From: Oleomonas cavernae
GTDB lineage: Bacteria; Pseudomonadota; Alphaproteobacteria; Zavarziniales; Zavarziniaceae
DNA: 64,000 bases
NCBI RefSeq assembly: GCF_003590945.1
Contig: NZ_QYUK01000011.1
Coordinates: 3,876,909 to 3,940,908, forward strand
Reading direction: 5' to 3'
Below the pieces are notes generated by a model. It made no database searches. It was not told the origin of the DNA and saw only the letters and a list, made by a program, of their open reading frames with translations. Position numbers and translations under genes: made by a program. Every line of letters begins with the position of its first letter. Position 1 is the first letter of the stretch. Shown here piece by piece: positions 48,035 to 57,635 of this stretch.

Positions 48035-49608
48035 ACCGCTTCGCCGCCCTCCTGGACACCCTGTCCTATCAGCCGCAGCGCAATGGCAAATTGCGGCTGA
48101 TCGAGGCCTATCTGCGTGAAACGCCCGATCCCGACCGCGGCTTTGCCTTGGCCGCGCTGACCGGCGACCTCGATTTTCCCCATGCCAAGGCCGGGCTGAT
48201 CCGCGCCCTGGCGGCGGCGCGGACCGACCCCACCCTGTTCGCCCTGTCCTATGATTTCGTCGGCGACCTCGCCGAGACGGTGGCCCTGATCTGGCCCGCC
48301 ACGGCGGACCACGGCGCGGCGCCCAGCTTGAGCGCCGTGGTCGCCGACCTGCGCAACACGCCCAAGGCCCAGGTCCCCGCCCTGGTCGCCGGCCTGCTCG
48401 ACCGGCTGGATGCGACCGGGCGCTGGGCCTTGCTGAAGCTGATGACCGGTGCCCTGCGCGTCGGCGTCTCGGCCCGCCTGGCCCGGGTCGCGGTCGCCGG
48501 CTTAGGGACCATCGATGCGACGCAGATCGAGGAAGTCTGGCCCTCGCTGACCCCGCCCTACCGCGACCTGTTCGCCTGGGTCGAAGGCCGCGGGACACGG
48601 CCGGCGGCATTGGCCGCGGCGCCGTTCCGGCCGGTGATGCTGTCCCACCCGCTGGACGACGGCGACCTCGACAATCTCGACCCGGCGGAGTTCCGGGCGG
48701 AGTGGAAATGGGACGGCATCCGGGTCCAGGCGGTGGTCGACGGCGCCACCCGCCGGCTCTATTCCCGCACCGGCGAGGATGTCGGCCCGGCCTTTCCCGA
48801 CCTGCTGGCGCGGCTCGACATCGACGGCGTGATCGACGGCGAATTACTGGTCCTGACGCCGGGCGGGGAGATCGCCGCCTTCGCCGAGTTGCAGCAGCGC
48901 CTGAACCGCAAGGCGCCGACGGCGGCCATGATCACAAGGCGCCCCGCCCATCTGCGCGCCTACGACCTGCTATTCGACGGGGCGGAAGATCTGCGCGCCC
49001 TGCCGTTCGACGCCCGGCGCGAACGGCTCATCGCGCGATTGGAGGGGCGCAGCGTGGGCAGCGGCATCGACATCTCGCCCCTGCTGCCTTTCACCTCGTG
49101 GGACGACCTGGCCGAGATCCGCGCGACCACCGCGGGCACCGCCGTCGAGGGTGTCATGCTGAAGCGCCGCGACAGCGCCTATCTGGCCGGTCGGCCCAAG
49201 GGCCCGTGGTGGAAGTGGAAGCGCGATCCCCACCTGGTCGATGCGGTGATGATGTATGCCCAGCGCGGCCACGGCAAACGCTCGTCCTTCTATTCCGATT
49301 TCACCTTCGGGGTGTGGCGCGACACGGACGACGTGCTGGTCCCCGTGGGCAAGGCCTATTTCGGCTTCACCGACGAGGAACTGGCCCAGCTCGACCGCTG
49401 GGTGCGTAACCACACACGCCAGCGTTTCGGCCCGGTGCGCGAGGTCGAACAGGCCCTGGTGCTGGAGATCGCTTTCGAGGGCCTGGCCCGTTCCAGCCGC
49501 CACAAGTCCGGCGTCGCCATGCGTTTCCCCCGCATCAACCGCATCCGCTGGGACAAACCCGCCGCCGAAGCCGACCGGCTGTCGGCGCTGGAGAAGCTGA
49601 TACGCTGA
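48031..49608 (+). CDS. ATP-dependent DNA ligase (cisplatin/damage-associated type)
   Basis: 525 residues. An N-terminal ligase domain of about 200 residues precedes the catalytic lysine motif EWKWDGIRVQ (KxDG). Motif III is IDGELLVL, motif IV EGVMLKRRDSAY and motif V WKWKRDP. The C-terminal OB fold ends FEGLARSSRHKSGVAMRFPRI. This is the LigB-like branch that travels with an exonuclease, a DEXH helicase and PdeM. It seals nicks using ATP rather than NAD. Confidence 0.93.
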   Translation: MNRFAALLDTLSYQPQRNGKLRLIEAYLRETPDPDRGFALAALTGDLDFPHAKAGLIRALAAARTDPTLFALSYDFVGDLAETVALIWPATADHGAAPSLSAVVADLRNTPKAQVPALVAGLLDRLDATGRWALLKLMTGALRVGVSARLARVAVAGLGTIDATQIEEVWPSLTPPYRDLFAWVEGRGTRPAALAAAPFRPVMLSHPLDDGDLDNLDPAEFRAEWKWDGIRVQAVVDGATRRLYSRTGEDVGPAFPDLLARLDIDGVIDGELLVLTPGGEIAAFAELQQRLNRKAPTAAMITRRPAHLRAYDLLFDGAEDLRALPFDARRERLIARLEGRSVGSGIDISPLLPFTSWDDLAEIRATTAGTAVEGVMLKRRDSAYLAGRPKGPWWKWKRDPHLVDAVMMYAQRGHGKRSSFYSDFTFGVWRDTDDVLVPVGKAYFGFTDEELAQLDRWVRNHTRQRFGPVREVEQALVLEIAFEGLARSSRHKSGVAMRFPRINRIRWDKPAAEADRLSALEKLIR

Positions 49609-49610
49609 GA

Positions 49611-49750
49611 CCCCTCTCCGCCGCGTGCGGGGGAGAGGGAGGGGCCCGACGCAAAGCGGCGGGAGGGTGAGGTGGTCGGTGGGACAGATTGCGTTCCACG
49701 CCGACCACCCTCCTCACCCAACCCTCTCCTCCGAGGAGGAGAGGGCTTTT
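49611..49750. repeat. Dispersed palindromic repeat, family A copy 3
   Basis: Starts CCCCTCTCCGCCG and ends CCGAGGAGGAGAGGGC. The inner part GAGGTGGTCGGTGGGAC / CCACGCCGACCACCCTCCTC pairs. It lies between the convergent ligase and SDR genes and probably acts as a two-way transcription end. Confidence 0.75.
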
Positions 49751-49751
49751 C

Positions 49752-50596
49752 TTACGCATTCACCTTGGTCGGCTCCGGCCCCAGGCCTTGCGCACGGGCG
49801 GCGGCCAGCCTGGCGCCTTCGGCGGCGGTGAAGCCGAACAGGGTTTCGGGATCCTGGGCGCGCAGTTGCAACGCCATCAATTCCATACCCTCGGCCACCA
49901 CGATCTCATGGGCGCGGGCCGCGAGGCCATCGATGATGGTTCCGGCCGCCACGTCGGGGTCGATCCCGGCGTCGATATTCGCGTCCGAATGGCCGCGCGC
50001 GCTGCCGTCGGCCGACAGGGCATTGGCGGCGATGCCGGTGCGCACCGAGCCGGGCAGGATCACGCTGACGCCGATGCCATAGGCGGCCTCGACCTCGGCC
50101 CGCAGGGCATCGAAATAGCCCACGCAAGCATGCTTGGCGGCGCTGTAGCCGGTGCGCAGGGGGCGCCCACCTTGCCGGCGACCGAGCTGACGATGGCGAT
50201 CTGGCCCGCCTGGCGTTCCACCATGTGCGGCAGGACGAGCTGGGTCAGGCGCACGGGGGCGAAGAAGTCCACCTCCATCAGGCGGCGATAGACTGCAAAA
50301 TCGGTATCGAGCGCCAGGCTGCGCTGGCTGATGCCGGCATTGTTGATCAGCAGGTCGACCTGGCCCTTGAAGCCCAGCACCCTGGCCAGGGCGGGGGCCA
50401 ACGCGTCGTAGTCGGTCGCCTCGAAGGGCACGACCAGGCTGGGGCCGGCCAGCTTGCCCGCCACCGCCTCCAGCGCGTCCTGCCGGCGGCCCGACAGGAC
50501 CACCGCGGCGCCCCGGGCCGACAGGCCCTTGGCCAGCGCCTCGCCAATGCCCGATGACGCGCCGGTCACCCAGGCGACCTTGCCCTGAAAATCCAT
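49752..50596 (-). CDS. SDR family oxidoreductase, frame-interrupted
   Basis: About 281 residues. Cofactor motif TGASSGIGEALAKGL, then INNAGISQRS, IVSSVAGKVGAPLRTG, and the catalytic YSAAKHA. The break lies at five G (50159-50163); one extra G joins GKVGAP to LRTGYSAAK. The C-terminal 90 residues carry SVILPGSVRTGIAANAL. It stands between a repeat and the rhamnose genes, with no clear operon partner. The substrate is unknown. Confidence 0.86.
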
Positions 50597-50649
50597 GGTT
50601 TGCTCTCCCCTTGGCCGGGCGGCAGTATGTCAGCCTGCGCCCGCGCGAG

Positions 50650-50669
50650 ATTGTCGCCTTTGCGACAAT
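50650..50669 (-). terminator. Hairpin immediately after rfbD
   Basis: ATTGTCGC-CTTT-GCGACAAT is a perfect 8-bp stem with a 4-nt loop, directly abutting the rfbD stop at 50670. There is no T run on the minus strand, so it is a weak terminator or mRNA stabiliser. Confidence 0.45.
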
Positions 50670-51548
50670 TCAGGCAACCAGCTTTCCCACGATTTCCGCA
50701 ACGGCATCCTGCCAGGGCCGCAGGGTGATGCCATAGGCCTGCGCCAGGTGGTGGGTCGCCAGGCGGGAATTGGCCGGGCGGCGGGCCGGGGTGGGATAGT
50801 CCCGGGTCTCGATCGGTGTCACCTTGGGGCGCGGCCGGCCGTGGCGCGCGGCGACGTCGAAGACATGGTTGGCCAGCTCGCACCAGGTCGCCTCGCCGGC
50901 GTTGACGCCGTGGAAGGTGCCGGTCGGGGCGTCCGGCTCCCGGGCCATGCGCAGGGCGATGGCGGCCAGGGCCTGGGCCAGGTCGGCGGCACTGGTCGGG
51001 CAACCGCGCTGGTCGGCGACCACGCGCAATTCCGGCCGGTCTGCCCCCAGCCGCAGCATGGTCTTCACGAAATTGGCCCGGTCGGGGCTGACCACCCAGG
51101 CGGTGCGGACGATGGCGTGGCGCGGGTTCACCGTGCGCACGGCCTGTTCGCCCGCTTCCTTGCTGGCGCCGTAGACGCCGATCGGGCAGACCGGGTCTTC
51201 GACCTCGTAAGGACCGGCCTTGCTGCCGTCGAAGACATAGTCGGTCGAGACATGAACCAGCGGCACGCCGGCTTTGCGGGTGGCATCGGCCAGGGCGGCG
51301 GGGGCCATGGCGTTCAGGGCGAAGGCGGCGACCACGTCGTCTTCCGCCTTGTCGACGGCGGTATAGGCGGCGGCATTGATCACCGCGGCCCAGGGCCGGG
51401 CGGCGAGGTAATCGGCGATGGCGGCGGTATCGCTGAGGTCGAGTTCGGCCCGCGTCGGCGCCTGGAGGGTGACGCCGGCCGGCCAGGCCAGGCGCTGCAG
51501 GGCGAGGCCGACCTGGCCGGCGCCCCCGGTGACCAGGATCTCCATCAT
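50670..51548 (-). CDS. rfbD: dTDP-4-dehydrorhamnose reductase
   Basis: 292 residues. Last step to dTDP-L-rhamnose. NADPH motif [11 protein letters not shown], then [28 protein letters not shown], and [12 protein letters not shown] with the catalytic YxxxK. The start ATGATG at 51548 overlaps the rfbB stop. Part of the minus operon kpsC-rfbC-rfbB-rfbD that supplies rhamnose for surface polysaccharide. Confidence 0.94.
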   Translation of the reverse strand: MMEILVTGGAGQVGLALQRLAWPAGVTLQAPTRAELDLSDTAAIADYLAARPWAAVINAAAYTAVDKAEDDVVAAFALNAMAPAALADATRKAGVPLVHVSTDYVFDGSKAGPYEVEDPVCPIGVYGASKEAGEQAVRTVNPRHAIVRTAWVVSPDRANFVKTMLRLGADRPELRVVADQRGCPTSAADLAQALAAIALRMAREPDAPTGTFHGVNAGEATWCELANHVFDVAARHGRPRPKVTPIETRDYPTPARRPANSRLATHHLAQAYGITLRPWQDAVAEIVGKLVA

Positions 51549-52609
51549 GCCCGCCGGGCGAGGCCTAAGCGCTCGCCGCCATAGCGCGAGGCCTCGATGG
51601 CGCGCCACCAGGGTTCGTTCTCCAGGTACCAGGCGACGGTCGCGGCCATGCCGGTCTCGAAGCTCTCGCGCGGTTCCCAGCCCAGTTCGCGGCGGATCTT
51701 GGCGGCGTCGATGGCATAGCGCTGGTCGTGGCCCGGCCGGTCGGTGACGAAGCCGATCTGCGCGGCATGAGGCTTGCCGTCGGCGCGCGGGCGCAGCCCG
51801 TCCAGGGCGGCGCAGATCGTCTCCACCACGGTCAGGTTGGTGCGTTCGGCATTGCCGCCGACATTGTAGGTCTCGCCCACCCGGCCCTTGTCGAACACGG
51901 TGCACAGGGCGCGGACATGGTCATCGACATAGAGCCAGTCGCGGACATTGTCGCCCTTGCCGTAAACGGGCAGCTTCTCGCCCGCCAGGCCCTTGATGAT
52001 CATCAGGGGGATCAGCTTCTCGGGGAACTGGTGGGGGCCGTAATTGTTCGAGCAGTTGGTGAGCACCACCGGCAGGCCGTAGGTGTGGTGCCAGGCCATC
52101 ACCAGGTGGTCCGACGCGGCCTTGGAGGCCGAATAGGGCGAGCGCGGCGAATAGGGGGTTTCCTCGGTGAAGAAGCCGGTCTCGCCCAGGGAGCCGAAGA
52201 CCTCGTCGGTCGAGACGTGGTGGAAGCGGAAGGCGGCCTTGCGCTCGGCATCCAGCGTCCGCCAATAGGCCAGGGTCGCCTCGAGCAGGCTGTAGGTGCC
52301 GACCACATTGGTCTCGACGAAGGCGCCGGGGCCTTCGATCGAGCGGTCGACATGGCTTTCCGCCGCCAGGTGGATGACCACGTCGGGGGCGAACTGGGCC
52401 AGCAGGCCGGCGAGCAGTGCGCGGTCGCCGATGTCGCCCTGGACGAAGCGATAGCGCGGATTGCCCTCGACGCCGTGCAGCGAGGTCAAGGTGCCGGCAT
52501 AGGTCAGCTTGTCGAGGTTGAGCACCTGATCATGGGCCCGCTCGGCGATGATGTGGCGCACGAGGCCTGAGCCGATGAAGCCGGCGCCGCCGGTAACCAG
52601 GATCTTCAT
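51545..52609 (-). CDS. rfbB: dTDP-glucose 4,6-dehydratase
   Basis: 354 residues. NAD motif [30 protein letters not shown]; the active-site [13 protein letters not shown] and [14 protein letters not shown] (YxxxK); [19 protein letters not shown]. It overlaps rfbC and rfbD by 4 bp each, so the three are translationally coupled. Second step of the dTDP-rhamnose route after RfbA, which is encoded on the opposite arm. Confidence 0.96.
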   Translation of the reverse strand: MKILVTGGAGFIGSGLVRHIIAERAHDQVLNLDKLTYAGTLTSLHGVEGNPRYRFVQGDIGDRALLAGLLAQFAPDVVIHLAAESHVDRSIEGPGAFVETNVVGTYSLLEATLAYWRTLDAERKAAFRFHHVSTDEVFGSLGETGFFTEETPYSPRSPYSASKAASDHLVMAWHHTYGLPVVLTNCSNNYGPHQFPEKLIPLMIIKGLAGEKLPVYGKGDNVRDWLYVDDHVRALCTVFDKGRVGETYNVGGNAERTNLTVVETICAALDGLRPRADGKPHAAQIGFVTDRPGHDQRYAIDAAKIRRELGWEPRESFETGMAATVAWYLENEPWWRAIEASRYGGERLGLARRA

Positions 52610-53172
52610 GCTGTCTCCAGGGCAAGGGGCACGCCGTCATAGGCGAAGGGGCTGTCGAAATCGGCCAGCAGCGGCAGGGCCGCGTCCTTGTCCGAGAGGG
52701 TGGCGCCGCCTGGCGGCAGCGGCCAGTCGATGGCGATGGTGGGATCGTTCCAGCGGATGCCGCCGTCGTTGGCCGGGGCATAGAGGCCGCTGACCTTGTA
52801 GACCACCTCGCAATCGGGCGTCAGGGTCAGGAAGGCATGGGCGAAGCCGACCGGCACGAAGAGCTGGTCGCCGTTCTCGGCCGAGAGTTCGGCGCCCACC
52901 CATTTGCCATAGGTCGGCGAGCCGCGGCGGACGTCGACGGCCACATCCAGGATGCGGCCGCGGGTGCAGCGCACCAGTTTGGCCTGGGCGTGGGGCGGGG
53001 TCTGGAAGTGCAGGCCGCGCAGGGTGCCCTGGGCGGCCGAGAAGGAATGATTGTCCTGGACGAAGCTCTCGGCGATGCCCAGCCCCGAGAACCTAGCCGC
53101 GTTGTACGTCTCGGCGAACCAGCCCCGGCTGTCGCCGAAGCGCCTTGTCTTGAGCAACAACACTTTCGACAT
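52606..53172 (-). CDS. rfbC: dTDP-4-dehydrorhamnose 3,5-epimerase
   Basis: 188 residues. RmlC cupin: [37 protein letters not shown] with the catalytic His, [20 protein letters not shown], and [12 protein letters not shown]. The start at 53172 lies 80 bp inside the 3' end of kpsC. This long overlap is unusual, but the N-terminus fits the family well. Confidence 0.94.
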   Translation of the reverse strand: MSKVLLLKTRRFGDSRGWFAETYNAARFSGLGIAESFVQDNHSFSAAQGTLRGLHFQTPPHAQAKLVRCTRGRILDVAVDVRRGSPTYGKWVGAELSAENGDQLFVPVGFAHAFLTLTPDCEVVYKVSGLYAPANDGGIRWNDPTIAIDWPLPPGGATLSDKDAALPLLADFDSPFAYDGVPLALETA

Positions 53173-55230
53173 TCATGCCCCCAAGCGTGGCCAGATGGTG
53201 GACCACTGCCGCCTCCGGGGCGACCGGTTCCTGGATCAGATCGGCGATGCTTCGCACCGCCATGGCGGCAACCGCCATCGGATCGAGCGGCAGCCCCGTT
53301 CGCGGCTCGACGTGGGTTGGATAAAGGAACAGGGCGACTGCCGTCAATTCATCAAGCGAGGGCCGCCGGAAGCGCCAGGCCACATTCACCCGGTCCTGGG
53401 TCAGGCCCCAGCCGGCATAGAAGGGAATGCCGTAAGTTACCACCGTCAGGCCGGCCAGCAGGGCATCGAAGCCGGCATCGGCGCTGATCGTGTGCACCTC
53501 GTCGACCGGCCCGCCCAGCAGCAGGGGATCGAAGCTGTGGATCACCTGCTCGCCCGGGCGCAGCGCCGCACCGCCGCCCTCGGGATCGGGACGATAGAGG
53601 ATCTGTGCCGTCGGGTGCTGCGCCCGCACTGCCGCCAGCAGGGCCTCGTCGCCGGTCAGCATGGGCGAACTTTCGACCACGGTGGGGCTGTCGGCGCGCT
53701 GGCCCAGGACGACCACCCGGCGCGGCCCGGCGCTGTCGCGCCCGACGCCGTGGCGCGCCTGCCACCATTTGGCGAACAGCCGCCGCACCGCCGCCGCCTG
53801 GGAAACCAGGGGGTCGGGGATCTGGCCGCGTTCGAGCAGCGCTTCAAAGCCGCTGGGTGCCAGCGAGGTGTAATGGATCCCGATCGGATCGGCCACCAGG
53901 GCGCCGCGGCCGACCAGGCCGCCCAGCAGGGTGCCGGCCAGGCCGGGCGCCTCGTCTAGGCGCCAGATCTCGCTACCCTGGATCGCCGCCGAGGAAGCGA
54001 GCCCGGCCGGTTCGACCCGTGACCACACGGCGATGCGACCGCCCAGCTTGCGCTGCCGGGCCAGGGCACTGCGGACGCTGCAGGCAAAGTTCAAGCGCCC
54101 GTGACGCGAGCCCAGGGTGGCGGCGACCATGGCGCGGCGGGCCCGCGGCACCCCGACGACCTGGGTCTGGCCGACGAAACGGTCGTCGCGCACGCGCTGG
54201 GCGGCGATCAGCCGGGCCAGGTCGAGGGCCGAACAGGCCTGGCCGTTGCGCGGATCGACATAGGAACAGCAGTCGAGATAGGCGGCGGCCACCAGGGCCC
54301 CCAGGCTGGGCCGGGCGACCCGGCGCGGGCAGGGCCGGCGATCGTCGGTCAGGCCCCAGCCGGCATAGAACGGGGTGCCGAAGCAGGTCGTCGGGGTGCC
54401 GACGATCAGCGCCTCCAGCCCGGCCTGGCTAGTCGCGACATAGACCCGGCGGGCATGGCGGGCCAGCGAGGAGAAGCTGGCGGGCTGGTCGAAAATGCGC
54501 AGGTGCCGGCGCCGCGCGGCCTCGATCAGGTGGCCGCGGCGCAGCCCGGCGACCACGTCGGGATGGATGCGCACCACCACTTCGGCATCCGGGTTCTCGC
54601 TGATCGCGGCATCCAGCATGCGTTCGAAGGTCGCGGCGTCCGCGCCGCCGGCGGCGATCGAGGCGTCGCCTTCGGACTGGTCGACCACCAGCACCAGCGG
54701 CCGCTGTGCGCCCAGGCCGACGACCCCGACGCCAAAACCCGGCCGGCGCAGCAGCGACAGATCGCCGCCCCAGTCGCGGGCCAGATTGTATTTGCCCAGG
54801 TTGGCCTCATCCATCAGGCGGATGAGTTGCAGCGCCTCGTCCAGGCGCGGGTGGCCGGCCGCTGCGCGGGCGATCGCCAGTTCGACCGTCGAGGGCTTCG
54901 ACGCATCGTAATAGACGCCGACGGGATCGATCACCAGCGACAGCGGCGGATCGGCCTTGATCCCCACCTGCCCGGCCGAGCGCAGGAAGCCGTCTTCGAG
55001 CGACAGATAGGGCACGCCGCGGCGCACCGCCTCGGTCATCGCCCGCTGGGCCGGCGGGCGATAGCCCCAGCCGGCGATCGCCGCCACCGGCGCCCGCGGG
55101 CGCCGGTCCAGATCGACCAGGGGCCCCAGGCACCAAGCAGGCAAGCAAGATGGGGAATGGCCAGAATGCCGCTGGAATAGACGCCTATCGGCCCGGACAG
55201 CGGTGCCGAGACGCCTGGTTGCGTCGTCAT
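53093..55230 (-). CDS. kpsC: Capsule polysaccharide beta-Kdo transferase KpsC-like, frame-interrupted
   Basis: About 712 residues with two homologous Kdo-transferase modules. Module 1 has YLSLEDGFLRSAG, VVVRIHPDV, TSQAGLEALIVGTPTTCFG and FYAGWGLTDDR. Module 2 has VHTISADAGFDALLAGLTVVTYGIPFYAGWGLTQDR (quoted in part). KpsC builds the short poly-Kdo linker joining capsule to a lipid. The start MTTQPGV at 55230 is joined to the rest by one extra base in GGGG/CCCC 55120-55127. It heads the minus arm. Confidence 0.88.
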
Positions 55231-55630
55231 CACGGCAAGCCTCGAGCTGTCACGAATCATCTACGCAGCTTCCACGAGCACATCAACGATCAGAGAGTTA
55301 TCTGTGCTCATTGCGATTTCCACGACGATTTCGTTTAAAGATGCGCCATCATGAGGTGAATTTAACCCCAAACTCGTAGAAGATGAACCCTAATAACTAA
55401 GCAATTATTAATCAATTTTTAGCCAAACTGCATGCACAATGCCCCGGCTGCTTCGGCGACATCGATTCCGCCTTGTCGAGCCTCGCCGTATGGTCGCAAA
55501 GTTCGTTGCCGTAGCGTTTGGTGCGGGAAGAGTCTTCGGGGAATACGCCAGTCATGCAGTCTGCGACATCAGGGCAATCGCCTGTCCCCTGGAGCGCCGG
55601 CCATTCAGTAGCAGCGTGCATCACCACTCG
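55231..55630. promoter_or_regulatory. AT-rich divergent intergenic region of the glycan locus
   Basis: A 400-bp gap between the oppositely directed kpsC and glycosyltransferase genes. Bases 55300-55430 are clearly AT-rich against the genome (stretches such as CAATTATTAATCAATTTTTA). It should hold promoters for both arms. I cannot fix a -35/-10 pair with confidence. Reading frames that enter it from either side look non-coding. Confidence 0.5.
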
Positions 55631-56722
55631 ATGAGATACATTCCACGACAGCTCCTTCTGCGTCACCAGTTCGCGCGTTGCTGGCCGCCCGTGCCGGCCG
55701 TCGCCTATCCGCCCAAGGCACCCGCGGCGTTACTGGTGCTGGCCGAGCGGGAAACACCATCGGTTGCGTACTATTTCCAGGCACGCGCGCAATCGCCAGC
55801 GGTGGGCGAGTTGCCCGTCACCATCGTCACTGATGACAATCCTGTCGACATTCCCGACGGCTGCCTGGTGGTCCTGTGCCGCGTGATTTCCACGCTCTGG
55901 CTCGATCGGCTGATCGAACACCGGGCACGCCTTGCCGGCGTTGCCTTGTTCCTGGACGACGACATCGGTGCCTGCCTCGACGACCCCGGCCTGCCGCCTG
56001 AATATGCGCTGCGGCTGGCGCGGCAATTTGTCCGAGCGGCGCCCAAATTGGCCCAGTTGATCGATCGGGTCTGGGTTTCCACCCCGGCCCTGGCGCAGCG
56101 CCTTGCCGCCGCCCGGCCGATCGTCGTGCCGCCACGCGCCCTGGCGCCGGGCACGCCGCTGCTGACCGTGTTCTATCACGGCACGGCCGCGCACCGGGCC
56201 GAGTTCGACTTCCTGCACCCGGTGCTGGCAGCACTCCAGGCCCGGCGCGACGATCTGATGATCGAACTGATCGGCGATCTCGAGGTCAACCGGCGCTTCA
56301 GGGACCTGCCGCGCTGCCGGATCCTTCACCCGATGTCCTGGCCGGCCTATGCCGCGCACACGCAGTCGGTGCGCTATGCCATCGGCCTGGCGCCGCTGCT
56401 GCCCTCGGCGCTCAACGAGGTCCGCGCCCATACCAAGATCTTCGATATCACCCGGTGCGGCGCCGCCGGCGTCTATGCCGATCGGGCGCCCTACAGCGAT
56501 GTAATCACCCATGGCACGAACGGGCTCCTCGCCGGCGACCGGGTGGAAACCTGGGTCGGGGCGATCGAAAGTCTTGCCAGCGACGCCGCTTATCGCCAAT
56601 CTCTGGCTGACGGCAGCAGGAAACTTGTAGAACGCTTGGCGTTTCATACCGACTTTCCGTCGGGTGCGGGGCAGGATGGGCCGGCGGTGCCGGTGTCGAG
56701 AGTTGAGGGTGAAGGCCTATGA
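55631..56722 (+). CDS. Glycosyltransferase, GT-B (family 4/1-like)
   Basis: About 363 residues. The C-terminal half resembles a GT-B nucleotide-sugar domain: [54 protein letters not shown] and [12 protein letters not shown], where the family places sugar-nucleotide contacts. The N-terminal acceptor part has [18 protein letters not shown] choose ATG 55631 (MRYIPRQLL) because residues of a longer frame from 55439 look non-coding. It overlaps rfbA by ATGA. Confidence 0.72.
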   Translation: MRYIPRQLLLRHQFARCWPPVPAVAYPPKAPAALLVLAERETPSVAYYFQARAQSPAVGELPVTIVTDDNPVDIPDGCLVVLCRVISTLWLDRLIEHRARLAGVALFLDDDIGACLDDPGLPPEYALRLARQFVRAAPKLAQLIDRVWVSTPALAQRLAAARPIVVPPRALAPGTPLLTVFYHGTAAHRAEFDFLHPVLAALQARRDDLMIELIGDLEVNRRFRDLPRCRILHPMSWPAYAAHTQSVRYAIGLAPLLPSALNEVRAHTKIFDITRCGAAGVYADRAPYSDVITHGTNGLLAGDRVETWVGAIESLASDAAYRQSLADGSRKLVERLAFHTDFPSGAGQDGPAVPVSRVEGEGL

Positions 56723-57630
56723 CGTCACTTGCCAACAGGCGGCGCGGTATCGTTCTGGCCGGCGGCGCCGGTACGCGCTTGCATCCCGTGACCCGGGCCG
56801 TATCCAAGCAATTGCTCCCAGTATACGACAAGCCGATGATCTACTACCCGCTCAGCGTGCTGATGCTGGCGGGCATTCGCGAGATCCTGATCATCACCAC
56901 CCCGCAGGATGCGGCCCAGTTCCGCGGCCTGCTGGGCGACGGCAGCCAGTGGGGCGTCGAGATCCAGTATGAAATCCAGCCCTCGCCCGACGGCTTGGCC
57001 CAGGCCTTCATCATCGGCGCCGATTTCGTCGCCGGACGGCCCAGCGCCCTGGTGCTGGGCGACAATATCTTTTACGGCCACGGCCTGACCGAACAACTGG
57101 CCGCGGCCGACCGGCGGCGGGACGGCGCCACGGTCTTCGCCTACAAGGTCCATGATCCCGAACGCTTCGGCGTGGTCGAGTTCGACGCCGCCGGCCATGC
57201 TCTCTCGATCGAGGAAAAGCCGATCGCGCCGCGCTCGAGCTGGGCGGTCACCGGGCTCTACTTCTATGACGAGGCGGTGGTCGAGATCGCCCGCTCGATC
57301 AAGCCGTCGGCCCGGGGCGAGCTGGAAATCACCGCGGTGAACGCCGCCTATCTCGAGCAGGGCAAGCTCGACGTGCAGTGCATGGGGCGCGGCTTCTGCT
57401 GGTTCGACACCGGCACCCACGACGCCCTGCTCGATGCCGGCGAATTCGTCCGCGTCATCCAGAGCCGGCAGGACCTGCAGATCGCCTGCCTGGAGGAAAT
57501 CGCCTGGCGCCAGGGCTGGATCGACGACGCCAAGATGGAAGTCCTCGCGGCCGGTTCGGGCAAGTCCAGCTATGGCCTCTACCTGCGCAGCCTGCTGGCG
57601 GCCGACGCCCGCCAGCCGGGGATGGTCTAG
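56719..57630 (+). CDS. rfbA: Glucose-1-phosphate thymidylyltransferase
   Basis: 303 residues, full RmlA length. The nucleotide loop is [20 protein letters not shown], then [48 protein letters not shown], and [16 protein letters not shown]. Makes dTDP-glucose, first step of dTDP-rhamnose. It is separated from rfbCBD, which lie on the divergent arm. Six bp before the ligase gene. Confidence 0.96.
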   Translation: MTSLANRRRGIVLAGGAGTRLHPVTRAVSKQLLPVYDKPMIYYPLSVLMLAGIREILIITTPQDAAQFRGLLGDGSQWGVEIQYEIQPSPDGLAQAFIIGADFVAGRPSALVLGDNIFYGHGLTEQLAAADRRRDGATVFAYKVHDPERFGVVEFDAAGHALSIEEKPIAPRSSWAVTGLYFYDEAVVEIARSIKPSARGELEITAVNAAYLEQGKLDVQCMGRGFCWFDTGTHDALLDAGEFVRVIQSRQDLQIACLEEIAWRQGWIDDAKMEVLAAGSGKSSYGLYLRSLLAADARQPGMV

Positions 57631-57635
57631 GCGGC

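Noticed and set aside
55439-55630. 64-residue N-terminal extension of the glycosyltransferase
   Set aside because: Basic, low-conservation sequence inside the AT-rich divergent region; the domain begins after ATG 55631.
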